Shown: one piece after another, positions 16,438-25,519 of the stretch
How positions within the stretch are numbered: the stretch's first letter is position 1
Layout of the letters: the number at the start of each line of letters is the position of its first letter
Notes under the pieces: model-generated
Database searches by the model: none
The model's input: the letters and a program-made list of their open reading frames with translations, nothing else
Told to the model about the DNA's origin: nothing
Origin: CAZMZF01 sp964570765
GTDB lineage: Bacteria > Zixibacteria > MSB-5A5 > RBG-16-43-9
DNA: 64,000 bases
Reading direction: 5' to 3'
NCBI GenBank assembly: GCA_964570765.1
Contig: CAZMZF010000002.1
Span: 1 to 64,000 of the forward strand
Position numbers and translations under genes: made by a program

Positions 16438-18573
16438 TTAAATATTCCACAGATAAGTTGCCTTCAGCATCAGGACCCTTTCTTTAAGCCGGAATTTGCC
16501 GGCTGAATTATCCCTTTGCTCATTATAAGCTAAATAAAGGTAACTTCCCGGATAGTAGTTATACCCGATAAGAAAATTCAACTGATGCTGATGGGAGTCT
16601 AAATTCGATTCAAAGAAGATCCGGGTGAAAATATCTTTAGTGACCTGATATCTTACCCAGTAGTCTAAAATCCAGATATTATAAATTCTGTCCTTGTAAT
16701 CATTTTGATACTGGCTCTGGTGATTGATGTTAGTCTCCAATTCTAAGTTCACCAAAGGCTTCACAGTCGCCCAGAGGGAAAAAGACCTATAAGTCCCTGG
16801 CTCGGTTCGGGTATAATCATCTTTATAGATATAGGCCTCCCCTTGATTGTAGCTAAATCCCCCATCTAAGAAACCGTGGGACTCTCTGTCAAAGTTCAGA
16901 TAGAAGAAATCATTGGTATAGACCTGATCACTCCAGACCAGAACGCCATCCTGATAGATCTGAGGTCTGTCTTTTTCCCTTCCGAATCCAAAATTGAAAA
17001 ACCAATTCCTGACAAAATTGAAGTCAACCTCTGGGATAATTGCCTGATAGGTGGTGGCTCCTGAATGGTTCGAGGTATGATAGATACCGGTCCCTAAATT
17101 AAAAGTCTTCAAATCTAATTTAGTTGGCCTGAACTGATAACCCCACCAGGAGCTAATCTTCTGGTAATCGGTCCGGCTCACGTATCCGGTCCTGGGTCGG
17201 AAATTCTTTTCCAGGTCATCATATTGCAGATTGAAATTGAAACCTTTATCTGGCGAGCGGTTTAACTGGAAAGCATAAGCCCAGTCATCTTTATTCACCC
17301 CTTTATTGAACACCTTAGCCCCGCTTAAGACCAGAGTATAAATATTCTTAAAGCGGGAATCATAACCCAACCGGAAAGCTCGACTGTAATCATCCTCTGT
17401 ATCTAAGCTTGTTCCCATGAAAGCAATGTTACCTGACTTAGAAACATCTCTTTTTATTTGGAATATGGTGAAATAATCATCCGGAGCATCTGGTACTTCA
17501 TCTACTGCCTGAATAAATCCTAAGGTATATTTATCGATTTTGCCAGTAAGCTTCAGTCCCTCTATGGGATTTACTATCCTTCGGCTGTAAAAAAGGTTAA
17601 AGCGGGAACTGAATATATCTGCCCGTTCCAGAAAAAAAGGCCTTTTTTCATTGAAGTAGGTCTCATAAGGCGAGAGGTTTATCTGATCCTGGTCAGATTC
17701 TATCTGCCCGAAATCGGGATTCAGGGTAAAATCCAGGGTCAGGTTGGAGGTGACCCCGTATTTGACGTCCAGACCGGTGTCGAACTTGTTTTTTTCTTTT
17801 AACTCGATCTGCTTTTCCGACCTGAAAGTGGAATACGGAAGAAATTCAAAGTGATATCCTCTCTTGATATCTTTCAAGCCGAACAACTTAGCTGAATGAT
17901 CTAAGAGTGGAGCTTCTCTGGGGAAATTAGTATAATAAATTTGTTCCCCTTTCCGCCTTATAATGCGCAGAAGATTAACACCCCACTCCTGCTCGTTTTT
18001 AGGTGAGAACCTCAAACTTTTGAAGGGGATAGCCATCTCCCCTGTCCAGCCATCCTGAGTCAGGCTTCCATCTGATCTCCAGATAGCATCCCAGCTTGCA
18101 TCCTGTCCATTACCATCCCCCACAAAATCACCCTGAATGCCATAAGGGTTTAATGCAAACCAGTAAGAGAACCTTTTATCATTGAATGTATCAAGGATAA
18201 TGCAGACTACGTCATCATTTGAGGCATAGTCTCTACGGGTGATATGAGCGGTTACTTTCTTTGGCTCAGAATCATAACAATGAAAGGCGATATAGAGGTT
18301 ATCCTCGTCATAGCATATCCAGGCAGAGGTTTTCTCGGTGGGAGCTTCGCCATTTTTAGGGTCATACTGCACAAAATCAGTTAACTCCTGACATTCCTTC
18401 CAGCAGGGATCATCTAAGTTTCCGTCAATTTTAGGGGGGTTAGAAGTGCGCTGAACCTGGATTATTTTAACTGAGGTGCTATCCTCACCTTTGCTTGTTG
18501 TAGTAAAAAAAATAGTATGAAACAGATTGAAAAACAGAAAGAAAAACAGGGAAATCAAAAGATATTTTTTCAT
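16438..18573 (-). CDS. DUF5916 family protein: CBM9-like domain plus outer-membrane-type beta barrel
   Basis: After a signal peptide (KKYLLISLFFFLFFNLF), residues about 40-230 form a carbohydrate-binding family 9-like beta sandwich (IDGNLDDPCWKEC, WICYDEDNLYIAFHCYD, DDVVCIILDTFNDKR). The rest, about 240-711, is rich in aromatic beta strands and ends in aromatic residues, as expected for an outer-membrane barrel. FFLERADIFSSRFNLFYSRRI is the family hallmark. The start is set at 18573 by GGAGG eight bases upstream; an upstream ATG at 18588 is less likely. The role may be glycan binding or uptake; substrates are unknown. It stands alone on the minus strand. Confidence 0.82.
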   Translation of the reverse strand: MKKYLLISLFFFLFFNLFHTIFFTTTSKGEDSTSVKIIQVQRTSNPPKIDGNLDDPCWKECQELTDFVQYDPKNGEAPTEKTSAWICYDEDNLYIAFHCYDSEPKKVTAHITRRDYASNDDVVCIILDTFNDKRFSYWFALNPYGIQGDFVGDGNGQDASWDAIWRSDGSLTQDGWTGEMAIPFKSLRFSPKNEQEWGVNLLRIIRRKGEQIYYTNFPREAPLLDHSAKLFGLKDIKRGYHFEFLPYSTFRSEKQIELKEKNKFDTGLDVKYGVTSNLTLDFTLNPDFGQIESDQDQINLSPYETYFNEKRPFFLERADIFSSRFNLFYSRRIVNPIEGLKLTGKIDKYTLGFIQAVDEVPDAPDDYFTIFQIKRDVSKSGNIAFMGTSLDTEDDYSRAFRLGYDSRFKNIYTLVLSGAKVFNKGVNKDDWAYAFQLNRSPDKGFNFNLQYDDLEKNFRPRTGYVSRTDYQKISSWWGYQFRPTKLDLKTFNLGTGIYHTSNHSGATTYQAIIPEVDFNFVRNWFFNFGFGREKDRPQIYQDGVLVWSDQVYTNDFFYLNFDRESHGFLDGGFSYNQGEAYIYKDDYTRTEPGTYRSFSLWATVKPLVNLELETNINHQSQYQNDYKDRIYNIWILDYWVRYQVTKDIFTRIFFESNLDSHQHQLNFLIGYNYYPGSYLYLAYNEQRDNSAGKFRLKERVLMLKATYLWNI

Positions 18574-19267
18574 TGTACCTCCGCTCAAGGTAGCTTTTCA
18601 ATGCAACTAATTTTTATATACGACCGAGAATGTAGTGGAGTTTCAAAAAAATTAGTCATATAGATTGCTCTTATCTGGCAGGTGTGAGGGACAATAGTAT
18701 ATTATGCTAAATTTATCTCCTTTCTTAGTAATCTTAAAAAATTCAAAAGAATGGGCAAATGTGTTAATATTTTGCTTCAAATAAACCATTCTTAGTCCTA
18801 TTTAGATATCATGTAAAAATTTTAGAAATCTAATTTATTTCTTGACAATAAAATAGGAATTCAGTATAAATAATATGCAGCAAAGATTCGACTAGAAGGC
18901 TAAAGCTTTTCTCCCTAAAAAGAACAGGGAAAAGACAAAATAATCTCATTGAAAAATTTGTGCAAACTTGATTTTAATAATAGTAACTTGATGAGTTTAG
19001 AGACTTTTTGCCTATTGATTTAACACCTCCCTTTTAAGTTACGGCTTTTATGAGAGACATTACCTGAAAGCTTAGGAGAGTTTAAATAAAAAGGAAAGGA
19101 GGATCAGAGGATCAAGGAAGAAAAAACAGAAAATTTATTAATCAATTGAAGCTAACCGAGCTTTGCGAGAGACCTCAATCACTAACATTTATTTGAAAAA
19201 AAACCTCTCTCAAATACTCTGAAACTCTAAATTTATGGCTAACTATTACAAAAGAGGAGGTAGAATA
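18574..19267. other. 694-base intergenic region without a recognisable gene
   Basis: AT-rich sequence between two divergent genes. No frame with a good ribosome site was found. It carries one strong plus-strand promoter match (18842-18870), a weak inverted repeat (AAGAATGG ... CCATTCTT near 18745-18800), and two GAGAG/GAGGA-rich stretches near 19070-19120. The distance from that promoter to the next gene is about 390 bases, so a long leader or a small RNA is possible. Confidence 0.5.
18842..18870 (+). promoter_or_regulatory. Strong sigma-70-like promoter
   Basis: TTGACA (18842-18847), a 17-base spacer, and TATAAA (18865-18870). It is the best promoter match in the window. It points toward the beta-helix protein gene whose ATG is at 19268, leaving a leader of roughly 390 bases. 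Confidence 0.6.
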
Positions 19268-21226
19268 ATGAAAATCATGGTTTCCACTTTATTCGTTGTT
19301 TTTTTATTACTGAATGGCACAGTTTTGTTTGCCGACTCTACCTGGGTCGGAGATACAACAATCTCTGGTGGCATCTGGACTTCAGAAAACTCACCAATCT
19401 GCGTGGATGGTGATATTCGTGTAGCAAGCTTAGAAATCGATTCCGGGGTTTCAGTTATATTCTTTGGCAATTACAAATTTGAGGTTGCCGGAGTCTTGAC
19501 CGCCGTTGGAACTGAACAGGATTCTATTATTTTCGCTAAAGCACATCCAGATACTGTCGGTTGGCAAAGAATTTGGTTCAAGCATGCTCTCCTAGGGTCA
19601 GAGCTTGCCTATTGTAGGATTGAAGGTGCAACCAATCATGGAATAGTTGTCGATACCTGTCAGCCAACCATAAGAAACTGCACAATAACGAATAACTCTG
19701 CTCCTGGAGGTATTGAAACTGGCGGAGGTGGAATTTCTATTCATAGCAATCTTCCACTTACTCTTACTGATTGTATTATTTCTAACAATTCTGTTACTGC
19801 GAATGGTAGTGGTTATGCTTTCGGTTGGGGTGGAGGAATTTATTGCACCCATGCTCCATTAACTCTTACTAATTGCATTATTTCCAACAATTCTGTTTCT
19901 TCATATATCAGTTATTCTGGGTATTACAGCAGTTATAGTTATGGTGGAGGTATCCTTTGTGATACAACTTTAATTTTGCATAGATGCTTTATTCTTAACA
20001 ATTCCGCCATATCTGATGCTGCAGATTATGGTTACTCATATGCTAGAGGCGGAGGAATTCTTGCGTATAGAGGATTAACTCTGACTAACTGTCTCATTGA
20101 TTCCAATCTTGCTTGGGCTAAGGGTCCTCATACTAGCAAGTGGGCTAGAGGTGGAGGCATTTATATCATTGGAAATTCAACTGTAAAGAACTCTATCGTT
20201 TCTTGTAACACATCCTTTGGCTGGGATGAATACTATGGTGGAGGGATTTACGTCGTAAGCGACACGTTAAATTTAATTAACTCCACAATTGCTTCTAATA
20301 CACATGAAGGACTTAGAAATGAAGGTGGTACAGTAACCGCAATGAATTCTATTTTCTATTTCAACACGGACGCACAAATTTCTGGAAATGCAACGGTTAC
20401 TTACAGTGATGTTCAGGAAGGTTATACGGGAGAAGGAAATATAGATTATAGTCCTGTTTTTAAAGGTGATTGTGGTTCCAATTTAATAATAGTACCCCCT
20501 TCTCCTTGTATTGATTCGGGAAATCCTGATCCTATTTATAATGATGTTTGCTTTCCACCTTCCTTAGGTACAGTGCGAAATGATATGGGTGCTCATGGCG
20601 GTCCTTTCGGCTCTGGTTGGCTAGAATCACCCACAGATAAACCGGTATTAGTCAGTCCAGCTTCTAATTCGAGTGGGGGAGTTAATACAACATATACTTG
20701 GCGTTCAGTGTTAGGGGCAATAGAGTATCAATTCCAACTTGATACTTCTGATGTAGGTGATTTTGTTAGCCCTGTTATGGACACCGCAATCTCTGACACT
20801 TTCTACACAGTTTCAGGGCTTGACCCCAATGAGGTTAAAGGGATGAACTGGTGGCGTGTTAGAGGAAAAAATCCATGTGGCGAGGGACCTTGGTCTGACT
20901 CCATTATATATACTGACGTTAAAGATGAGAATTATCACGAAATACCCAGTCAATTTTCTCTCAACCAAAATTATCCGAATCCCTTCAATCCCGAAACAAA
21001 ACTCGAATTCACTTTATCTAAGGATTGTTTTGTGAGGTTAGATATTTACAACATCCTTGGAAAAAGAATAAGAACTTTAGTTGATGGATATTTAACTGCG
21101 GGTTACAAGACCGTCAATTGGGACGGAAAAGATGATAATGGTAATGAAGTTCCAACAGGAGTCTATTTTTACAGGATTAAAGCCGGAGAATTTACTCAAG
21201 CTAAGAAGATGATATTGCTTAAGTAA
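19268..21226 (+). CDS. Secreted right-handed beta-helix protein with FlgD/T9SS-like C-terminal sorting domain
   Basis: The signal peptide (MVSTLFVVFLLLNGTVLFA) is followed by a parallel beta-helix region (about 60-430) built from repeats of the type LTLTNCIISNNSV with GGGI turns, as in polysaccharide lyase-like or adhesin proteins. A fibronectin-like segment (about 465-560) follows. The C-terminal 90 residues carry FSLNQNYPNPFNPETKLEF, LDIYNILGKRIRTL and GVYFYRIKAG. This is the FlgD-Ig/type A sorting module that targets proteins to the cell surface in FCB bacteria. The start at 19268 is set by GAGGAGG seven bases upstream; an earlier ATG at 19235 has no such site. Catalytic residues cannot be assigned. 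Confidence 0.82.
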   Translation: MKIMVSTLFVVFLLLNGTVLFADSTWVGDTTISGGIWTSENSPICVDGDIRVASLEIDSGVSVIFFGNYKFEVAGVLTAVGTEQDSIIFAKAHPDTVGWQRIWFKHALLGSELAYCRIEGATNHGIVVDTCQPTIRNCTITNNSAPGGIETGGGGISIHSNLPLTLTDCIISNNSVTANGSGYAFGWGGGIYCTHAPLTLTNCIISNNSVSSYISYSGYYSSYSYGGGILCDTTLILHRCFILNNSAISDAADYGYSYARGGGILAYRGLTLTNCLIDSNLAWAKGPHTSKWARGGGIYIIGNSTVKNSIVSCNTSFGWDEYYGGGIYVVSDTLNLINSTIASNTHEGLRNEGGTVTAMNSIFYFNTDAQISGNATVTYSDVQEGYTGEGNIDYSPVFKGDCGSNLIIVPPSPCIDSGNPDPIYNDVCFPPSLGTVRNDMGAHGGPFGSGWLESPTDKPVLVSPASNSSGGVNTTYTWRSVLGAIEYQFQLDTSDVGDFVSPVMDTAISDTFYTVSGLDPNEVKGMNWWRVRGKNPCGEGPWSDSIIYTDVKDENYHEIPSQFSLNQNYPNPFNPETKLEFTLSKDCFVRLDIYNILGKRIRTLVDGYLTAGYKTVNWDGKDDNGNEVPTGVYFYRIKAGEFTQAKKMILLK

Positions 21227-21243
21227 TATCTAATTACCTATGA

Positions 21244-21267
21244 AGAGACGCATAGCAATGCGTCTCT
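21244..21267. repeat. Palindrome (AGAGACGCAT family), copy 1
   Basis: Arms AGAGACGCAT and ATGCGTCTCT around a 4-base loop. The same arms recur at 23242-23264. Confidence 0.75.
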
Positions 21268-21276
21268 ACTAAACTT

Positions 21277-21313
21277 AAAAGCCCTTAAGAAAAAAATCTT
21301 AAGGGCTTTTTTT
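21277..21313. terminator. Bidirectional rho-independent terminator
   Basis: A 14-bp perfect stem (AAAAGCCCTTAAGA / TCTTAAGGGCTTTT) around a 6-base A loop, followed by T residues on the plus strand and preceded by A residues that give a U-run on the minus strand. It lies between convergent genes. Confidence 0.88.
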
Positions 21314-21335
21314 ATTGATAGGAAATCAGTCTGCA

Positions 21336-21358
21336 GGGACAGAACAGTGTTCTGTCCC
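21336..21358. repeat. Palindrome (GGGACAGAACA family)
   Basis: GGGACAGAACA, one base, then TGTTCTGTCCC. Related copies are at 16138-16158 and 52497-52517, and a variant forms the terminator at 36173-36203. Confidence 0.75.
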
Positions 21359-21366
21359 TACGAAAA

Positions 21367-22293
21367 TCAGTATTTCTTTCTTCTCTCGATAATATATTTG
21401 GAGCCGGGCAGGGATTTGGTGTATTTTTTTAGGTCGTTGAGCATATGGAAGATCTCCCCGATATGCTTGAACATCCGGTTTTTGTTTATCACCACGGAGA
21501 TAGAAAGAGTCAAAATGGGGAAGCGCTCCAACTGGCCTCTTCTGTTCTTGGTCACGATATAACCGCGCTTTATATCCTTAGCTTTGTAGGTAGCTATAAT
21601 CTTCTTGTCAAAAGTCCTCACAATAAGAGAACAGACCTTATCCACTTTATCTGAAGGAACGATGTAGATGAAATCGTCTCCGCCGATATGTCCCACAAAT
21701 CCGTTCGGGCAATTTTCATAGACTATCTCCCTTATGATCTGGGAGCTCAGGCGGATAAGTTTGTCTCCATAAAGATAACCGTAATAGTCATTGTAAGCTT
21801 TGAAATCATCTAAGTCCGCATAACACAGGGCAAATTCCTCTCCTTTAAGAATCAGGCGATTAACCTCTTTTTCAATTATGCTGGTGCCGGGGAGATGAGT
21901 AGAAGGGTTCACTCCCAAATCCCTCTGGCTTCTACGCACAATCATCTTTAGCTTGGCGGAGAAAAGGTCTTTTTGCCAATCTCCAAAGAGAAACTCATCT
22001 GCCCCTCTGCCTAAGCCGTTAATGACTATTTTCTTCTCTGGATGTGGATGATAAAGAACCAGAGGAATTAAGGAAAGATGAGTATCCTTCTTCAAATCCT
22101 CTGTAAGTTTAAGTTCCTTCCTGAAATTTCCTTCTCCGGAAACGAATACCAGATCCAGAAGATGTCGATTTATATGTTTGAAAAGGTCTGGGCTGGTTCT
22201 AAAATTAAAAAATTTAACCTTCTGGGGATAAAAACTTTCCTTTAATTCTTTTTTTAGATTAATCCCCTTATCATATAAAGCTATATTTAACAT
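21367..22293 (-). CDS. GGDEF-domain protein with degenerate receiver, GGDDF active-site variant
   Basis: Residues about 1-130 look like a response-regulator receiver that has lost its phosphoacceptor: the usual DLVLLD position reads DLVFVSGEG. Residues 140-300 are a GGDEF domain (ALCYADLDDFKAYNDYYGYLYGD) whose active-site loop is GGDDF, with aspartate in place of the usual catalytic glutamate. No RxxD I-site is seen at the normal spacing. It may be a weak cyclase or a GTP/c-di-GMP sensor. It lies 17 bases after the recombinase gene on the minus strand. No membrane segment is seen. Confidence 0.8.
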   Translation of the reverse strand: MLNIALYDKGINLKKELKESFYPQKVKFFNFRTSPDLFKHINRHLLDLVFVSGEGNFRKELKLTEDLKKDTHLSLIPLVLYHPHPEKKIVINGLGRGADEFLFGDWQKDLFSAKLKMIVRRSQRDLGVNPSTHLPGTSIIEKEVNRLILKGEEFALCYADLDDFKAYNDYYGYLYGDKLIRLSSQIIREIVYENCPNGFVGHIGGDDFIYIVPSDKVDKVCSLIVRTFDKKIIATYKAKDIKRGYIVTKNRRGQLERFPILTLSISVVINKNRMFKHIGEIFHMLNDLKKYTKSLPGSKYIIERRKKY

Positions 22294-22310
22294 CTTATTT
22301 CTACCCCGGA

Positions 22311-23210
22311 TTATTTATAAGGTTTTTCTCTGGGATGATGGTCCCGGTGTTCCTGCTTTATAAATTCCCGGTCAATATGAGTATAGATCTGCGTAGTAGA
22401 TATATCGGCATGTCCTAACATCTCCTGCACTGCCCTTAAGTCTGCACCACCTTCCAGAAGATGGGTGGCGAATGAATGCCTGATCGTATGAGGGGTTACT
22501 CTTTTTTTAATCCCGGCATTAAGTATATATCTCTTAATGATCTTCCAGGCTCCCATGCGGGATAATTTCTTCCCTCTCCAGTTCAAAAACATAATATCTT
22601 CAGATGAGGGCTTGGCTAAATGCGGGCGAGAGTATTTTAAATACTTCCTGATGGCTTTTATTCCTTGATTACCAATAGGAACGAACCTTTCCTTGTCCCC
22701 TTTCCCGATTATCCGCACTAAAGAAACCTCTGGTAGAAAACCCTCCCTTTTGAAATTTAAAAGTTCTGAAATCCTGACCCCGGTAGCATACAAGAACTCT
22801 AAAATCGCCTTATCTCTTTTCCCTAAATCATCTTCTGCAAAAGGTTGCTCTAAGATTTTTTTCATTTCATCCGGGGTCAAAGTGTGAGGTAATCTTCTCC
22901 CTATCTTTGGAGAGTCGATGGTCTCAACCGGGTTAGAATCAGAGTAATCTTCATTTAAAAGATATTTGTGAAAAGTCCTGATGGCAGAAAGGTGCCTGGA
23001 AACCGAGGTTGGTTTTAGTCCCTTTCGGCTAAGGCTATAGATGAATCCACTGACTTTTTCCGAAGTAACCGAATTAAGGTCAGATAGTTTGTGCTGTTTA
23101 AGATACTCGAAATATTTCTGCAGGTCAAAGCGGTAGCTCTCCAGGGTATTTTGAGATAAACCCCGGGATAGGTGCAGATGATGAAGAAACTCCTCTAACC
23201 TTTTCTGCAT
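22311..23210 (-). CDS. xerD: XerD-type tyrosine recombinase
   Basis: A site-specific recombinase of the Xer class, likely acting in chromosome dimer resolution. The N-terminal SAM-like core-binding domain (1-95; HLSRGLSQNTLESYRFDL) precedes the catalytic domain. The full catalytic set is visible: R146 (GVRISEL), K170 (GKGDKE), H241 and R244 (HTIRHSF), H267 (LGHADI), and nucleophile Y276 (QIYTHI). Its 299 residues are the normal Xer length. XerC and XerD cannot be separated with certainty by eye. It sits between signalling genes with no flanking att-like repeats, so a housekeeping rather than mobile role is favoured. Confidence 0.87.
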   Translation of the reverse strand: MQKRLEEFLHHLHLSRGLSQNTLESYRFDLQKYFEYLKQHKLSDLNSVTSEKVSGFIYSLSRKGLKPTSVSRHLSAIRTFHKYLLNEDYSDSNPVETIDSPKIGRRLPHTLTPDEMKKILEQPFAEDDLGKRDKAILEFLYATGVRISELLNFKREGFLPEVSLVRIIGKGDKERFVPIGNQGIKAIRKYLKYSRPHLAKPSSEDIMFLNWRGKKLSRMGAWKIIKRYILNAGIKKRVTPHTIRHSFATHLLEGGADLRAVQEMLGHADISTTQIYTHIDREFIKQEHRDHHPREKPYK

Positions 23211-23241
23211 TTTTTAAGATATCTATCCTTTCTTCTTGTAT

Positions 23242-23303
23242 AGAGACGCATGCGATGCGTCTCTACACCAGGCTGTAGGGGCGTATTGCCATACGCCCCT
23301 ACA
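23242..23303. repeat. Two palindromes; the second supplies the stop codon of the PP2C gene
   Basis: First: AGAGACGCAT-GCG-ATGCGTCTCT (23242-23264). Second: arms TGTAGGGGCGTAT and ATACGCCCCTACA around TGCC (23274-23303). The second overlaps the minus-strand stop codon (23299-23301) of the phosphatase gene. Confidence 0.8.
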
Positions 23304-25065
23304 ATACTTTTATTACAATCATAGTGAAATCATCCTGTCCGGGTTTGTCCTGAGTAAACTCCTTTATCTCCTGGTAGATTTTATCCTGGATCTGTCTGGC
23401 TTTTAAAGCATAGTTTTCCAGAAGGATTTTCTCTAATCTTTTTGTTCCGAACTCCTCTCCCGCTTCATTTTTAGCCTCAGTTACGCCATCAGTATAGAAT
23501 AAGATAAGGTCTCCCGCATTCAGACCTAAAACCATTTCCTTATAATCATGATTCTGAAGAATACCCAGAGCTACTCCTCCCTCAGTCAGATACTCGATTG
23601 TGCCTTCCTTTCTCCTCAAAATCGGAGGATTATGTCCAGCATTGGAAAAGGTGAAGACTCTATTTTTTATATCTAAAACTCCATAGACTGCGGTAACGTA
23701 GTTTTCTCTTTCTATACTTTCATACAGTAGATTATTAACCTTAAAAAAGATAGTACCGATAGCATAATTATTTCTTATTTCCGCCTTCAAGCTTGCTCTG
23801 AAAGATGCCATAATCAAAGCCGCAGGTATTCCCTTGCCAGAGACGTCTCCGATAACAATCCCGATCTGGTCTTCAATAATGGGGATGAAATCATAATAAT
23901 CTCCACCCACCTGTTCAGAGGGGATATTTATTCCAGAGATATCAAATCTGAGCAATTTCGGATTTTTTGAGGGAAGAAAACTCTGCTGAATCTTTCGGGC
24001 AATTAGAAGCTCTTCCTCCAATTTTTTCTTTATCAGGATTTCTTCATGCAATCTGGTTCTCTCTATAGCCACGGCACAATGGCTGGCAAAAGCGGTTAAG
24101 AGGTTCAGGTCCCCATAATCATAAGAGTTCACCCGATCGCTCTCCAGATTGAAAACCCCGATGGTCCTTTGGTCGGTTATAATCGGTGCTACTATCTCAG
24201 ATTTAGTCTCGTGTCGAGCCTCGATATATCTCGGATCTTTTTCCACATCCGGGACGATCACCGGTTGTCTATTTACCGCTACCCAGCCAACTAACCCCTG
24301 GCCTAACTTTAATATTAAATCTGGCTCTATGGCTGGATCAAACCCTCTGGTTTTTATCTCGCCAACCTCCCTCTTTTCCTTATCTATCAGGAAAATAGCG
24401 GCGGCATCATATTTAACGAGTCTTTTCAAGGAACCTAAGATCAGCTCCAGAACCTCATCTAAATTCAGAGAAGAGGAGATTAATCTATCCACATCCAAGA
24501 GGATCTCCTTCTCTATGGTTTCTTTTCTGGCTTTACGATAAAGGTAGGAGTTATCCAGAGCGATTGCCACCTGGTCTGCCAAGGAGGAAAAAACCTTCAA
24601 ATCGTCCGGTGTAAAATCCTTACTGTAAAGTTTATTCATCGCTACTACCACTCCCAGAAGCTTACCTCTTCTCAAAAGGGGAACGCAGATTATCGAATCT
24701 ATTTTGAATCCAATCCTTTCTTCCAATTCCGGTGAAAAGCGGGGGTCTTTTCGTGCCTGGTTAGCGATCACTGGTTCCTGGTTTAGTGCTACCCAGCCAG
24801 CAATCCCCTGTCCTAATTTCAAGGAGAGTTTCTTTTTCTCTTCTTCTTTCTTTCCGGTGTAGAGGTAGAGATTCAGCAGTTGAGTTTTATTGTCTAACAG
24901 GGAGATAGAGCTGAAAGAGGCTTCCATAGCTTTGGTGATTAACTCTAAGATTATATCCAAAAGCTCCTCCAGCTCCAGGGTCGAATTCAAAAGCTTGGAG
25001 GTTTCCATGAAAACACATCTTTCCGGATGATAGATTATCTTCTCTTCTGTTTTTTTCTGTTCCAT
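23299..25065 (-). CDS. GAF-GAF-PP2C (SpoIIE/RsbU-type) serine phosphatase
   Basis: A cytoplasmic sensor phosphatase. Two GAF domains occupy about residues 20-170 and 195-345; both contain the GQGIAGWVALNQEPVI / GQGLVGWVAVNRQPVI element, showing internal duplication. A short coiled linker (ILIKKKLEEELLIARKIQQ) leads to a PP2C-type domain (365-585) with QVGGDYYDFIP, GDVSGKGIPAALIM, FSNAGHNPP and LILFYTDGVTEA, all metal-binding regions intact. Such proteins usually act on anti-sigma-factor antagonists, and might counter the kinases encoded next door. No STAS partner is in the window, so the target is unknown. The final codons and stop lie in a dispersed palindrome. Confidence 0.88.
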   Translation of the reverse strand: MEQKKTEEKIIYHPERCVFMETSKLLNSTLELEELLDIILELITKAMEASFSSISLLDNKTQLLNLYLYTGKKEEEKKKLSLKLGQGIAGWVALNQEPVIANQARKDPRFSPELEERIGFKIDSIICVPLLRRGKLLGVVVAMNKLYSKDFTPDDLKVFSSLADQVAIALDNSYLYRKARKETIEKEILLDVDRLISSSLNLDEVLELILGSLKRLVKYDAAAIFLIDKEKREVGEIKTRGFDPAIEPDLILKLGQGLVGWVAVNRQPVIVPDVEKDPRYIEARHETKSEIVAPIITDQRTIGVFNLESDRVNSYDYGDLNLLTAFASHCAVAIERTRLHEEILIKKKLEEELLIARKIQQSFLPSKNPKLLRFDISGINIPSEQVGGDYYDFIPIIEDQIGIVIGDVSGKGIPAALIMASFRASLKAEIRNNYAIGTIFFKVNNLLYESIERENYVTAVYGVLDIKNRVFTFSNAGHNPPILRRKEGTIEYLTEGGVALGILQNHDYKEMVLGLNAGDLILFYTDGVTEAKNEAGEEFGTKRLEKILLENYALKARQIQDKIYQEIKEFTQDKPGQDDFTMIVIKVL

Positions 25066-25298
25066 CTTTTTTCTTTCGAAAATTTTATGATAACTTATTT
25101 AATACGATTCAACCTGTCAATCTGTTTTTTTAAAATCCTCAGGTTAATTCCTGTCAGATAAAGATGTCGGACCCATTTGAAGTAGAAATTCATGTATTGT
25201 CCCTGCCTTTCTACCTTTATAATATACTTTCTTGATTTTCTTAGTTGACAATCAAATAACTTCTCAATTTATTAAGGGTATAATAATTAGAGGTAGGT

Positions 25299-25382
25299 GC
25301 AAGTCCTATGGATCCGTCTCTCGGACTTCAGCTTGCGGAACGAAAAGAACACAGACTAAAGCCTGTGGCTACCCAGAAAAAC
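25299..25382. repeat. MITE-like repeat cluster upstream of the kinase operon
   Basis: It includes GTCCTATGGATCCGTCTCT, close to the core of the 16178 and 38815 elements, bounded by AAGTCC / GGACTT arms, and a second hairpin-like stretch ACAGACTAAAGCCTGTGG. A 63-codon open frame crosses it but has no gene-like features. The rest of the 25066-25298 gap is AT-rich, with a lone TATAAT at 25279 and no clear -35. Confidence 0.5.
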
Positions 25383-25410
25383 AATGGTTGGTAAAGTTAT
25401 TTCACATGAT

Positions 25411-25495
25411 GAACTCACCCTGAATCCCTCTCTTAAGAAGAGAGGGACTTTCGCTACCCTTCTCTTTTTAAGAGAAGGGGTCGGGGGATGAGTTC
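25411..25495. repeat. Composite inverted-repeat element just upstream of kinase 1
   Basis: Outer arms GAACTCACCC and GGGATGAGTTC enclose two hairpins: CCCTCTCTT-AAG-AAGAGAGGG (25426-25446) and CCCTTCTCT ... AGAGAAGGG (25457-25479). It ends 24 bases before the kinase 1 ATG and so would lie in its leader RNA. No coding capacity. Confidence 0.65.
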
Positions 25496-25519
25496 GAGAT
25501 CGACAGGAAGAAAAGCCTT

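Noticed and set aside
22311..23210. XerD-type gene as integrase of the panB-panC island
   Set aside because: It lies 20 kb away, has housekeeping Xer length and residues, and no att-like repeats link it to the island.
24149..24541. 130-codon plus-strand open frame inside the phosphatase gene
   Set aside because: Antisense to the second GAF domain; no domain or ribosome site.
25232..25423. 63-codon open frame before the kinase operon
   Set aside because: It crosses a MITE-like cluster and codes for low-complexity repeat sequence; no ribosome site.
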